DNA from: DATLCI01 sp046714215
GTDB lineage: Bacteria; Acidobacteriota; Terriglobia; Terriglobales; Acidobacteriaceae
Direction of reading: 5' to 3'
NCBI GenBank assembly: GCA_046714215.1
Contig: JBKKBM010000080.1
Span: 1-5,239 of the forward strand
Length of the DNA: 5,239 bases
In this document: positions 5,001 to 5,239 of the stretch, one piece after another
Layout of the letters: each line of letters opens with the position of its first letter
Numbering within the stretch: the first letter of the stretch is position 1
The notes under the pieces: model-generated
What the model was told of the DNA's origin: nothing
Database searches by the model: none
What the model saw: only the letters and a program-made list of their open reading frames with translations
Program-made: the position numbers and the translations under genes

Positions 5001-5239
5001 TTGAAAAAAGAACTCATAGAACTACGGGTGAACGGGCGGCGGCACGAGTTGGCCGTCGAGCCGAGCAAGCTGCTGCTGGATACCATCCGCGAGGACCTGG
5101 GACTGACGGGGGCGAAGCGCGGGTGCGACGATTCGTCGTGTGGGGCGTGCACCGTGTTGGCCGATGGCGTGCCCATTCTGGCGTGTACGGCGGTGGCGGC
5201 TTCGTATCAATGCGATAACGGCAATCACGAGATCACTAC
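5001..5239 (+). CDS. [2Fe-2S] subunit of a molybdenum hydroxylase, 4-hydroxybenzoyl-CoA reductase gamma-like (5' part only)
   Basis: Seventy-nine codons are present before the window ends; family members are about 150-170 residues. The N-terminal plant-ferredoxin-type domain is clear: ELRVNGRRHELAVEPSKLLL (7-26), DTIREDLGLTGAKRGCDDSS, then CGACTVL. Cys42, Cys47, Cys50 and Cys62 match the C-x4-C-x2-C-x11-C pattern that binds the first [2Fe-2S] cluster. The second cluster domain would lie beyond the edge. These small subunits carry electrons in xanthine oxidase-family enzymes (4-hydroxybenzoyl-CoA reductase, CO dehydrogenase, aldehyde or quinoline oxidoreductases). With CoA-pathway neighbours, hydroxybenzoyl-CoA reductase is the most attractive reading, but sequence alone does not separate these. 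Start is TTG at 5001 with AAGG 7 bases upstream, overlapping the previous stop; no ATG is available nearby. Confidence 0.85.
   Translation, partial: MKKELIELRVNGRRHELAVEPSKLLLDTIREDLGLTGAKRGCDDSSCGACTVLADGVPILACTAVAASYQCDNGNHEIT

Overview
The window looks like high-GC chromosomal DNA from a bacterium, probably an environmental one. No rRNA or marker gene is present, so taxonomy is inference only. The intergenic repeats (purine-rich CACGAAGG / CGCAAAGG / CACAGAGG strings, and a GGCTAAAGCC / GGCTGAAGCC palindrome pair) are of a kind I associate with Acidobacteriota and similar soil genomes. The plus-strand genes read as one catabolic operon for CoA-thioester chemistry, most likely breakdown of aromatic or alicyclic acids.

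Layout. Positions 1-119 hold no gene, only two inverted repeats downstream of a minus-strand gene. Positions 120-512 (minus) encode a 130-residue, extremely hydrophilic, probably disordered protein with a strong Shine-Dalgarno. Positions 513-709 are a divergent intergenic region with a candidate extended -10 promoter for the plus strand. Then, all on the plus strand: an enoyl-CoA hydratase (710-1519); a family I CoA-transferase beta subunit, GctB-like (1604-2389); a second crotonase resembling cyclohexa-1,5-diene-1-carbonyl-CoA hydratases (2518-3294, TTG start); the CoA-transferase alpha subunit, GctA-like (3440-4390); a small membrane-anchored protein of unknown function (about 4587-4991); and the first 79 codons of a [2Fe-2S] subunit of a molybdenum hydroxylase such as 4-hydroxybenzoyl-CoA reductase (5001 to the window edge, TTG start).

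How the genes fit together. The CoA-transferase could load or unload CoA on a dicarboxylic or aromatic acid. The molybdenum hydroxylase, whose other subunits would lie downstream, could reductively dehydroxylate a hydroxybenzoyl-CoA. The diene hydratase and the enoyl-CoA hydratase would then hydrate ring and chain intermediates. The substrate is not settled by this window.

The most distinctive features are architectural. The two CoA-transferase subunits are in B-then-A order and separated by a crotonase gene. Each of the four larger gaps inside the operon carries purine-rich short-period repeats, all on the coding strand. A palindromic REP-like element and an unrelated small membrane protein sit between gctA and the iron-sulfur subunit gene.
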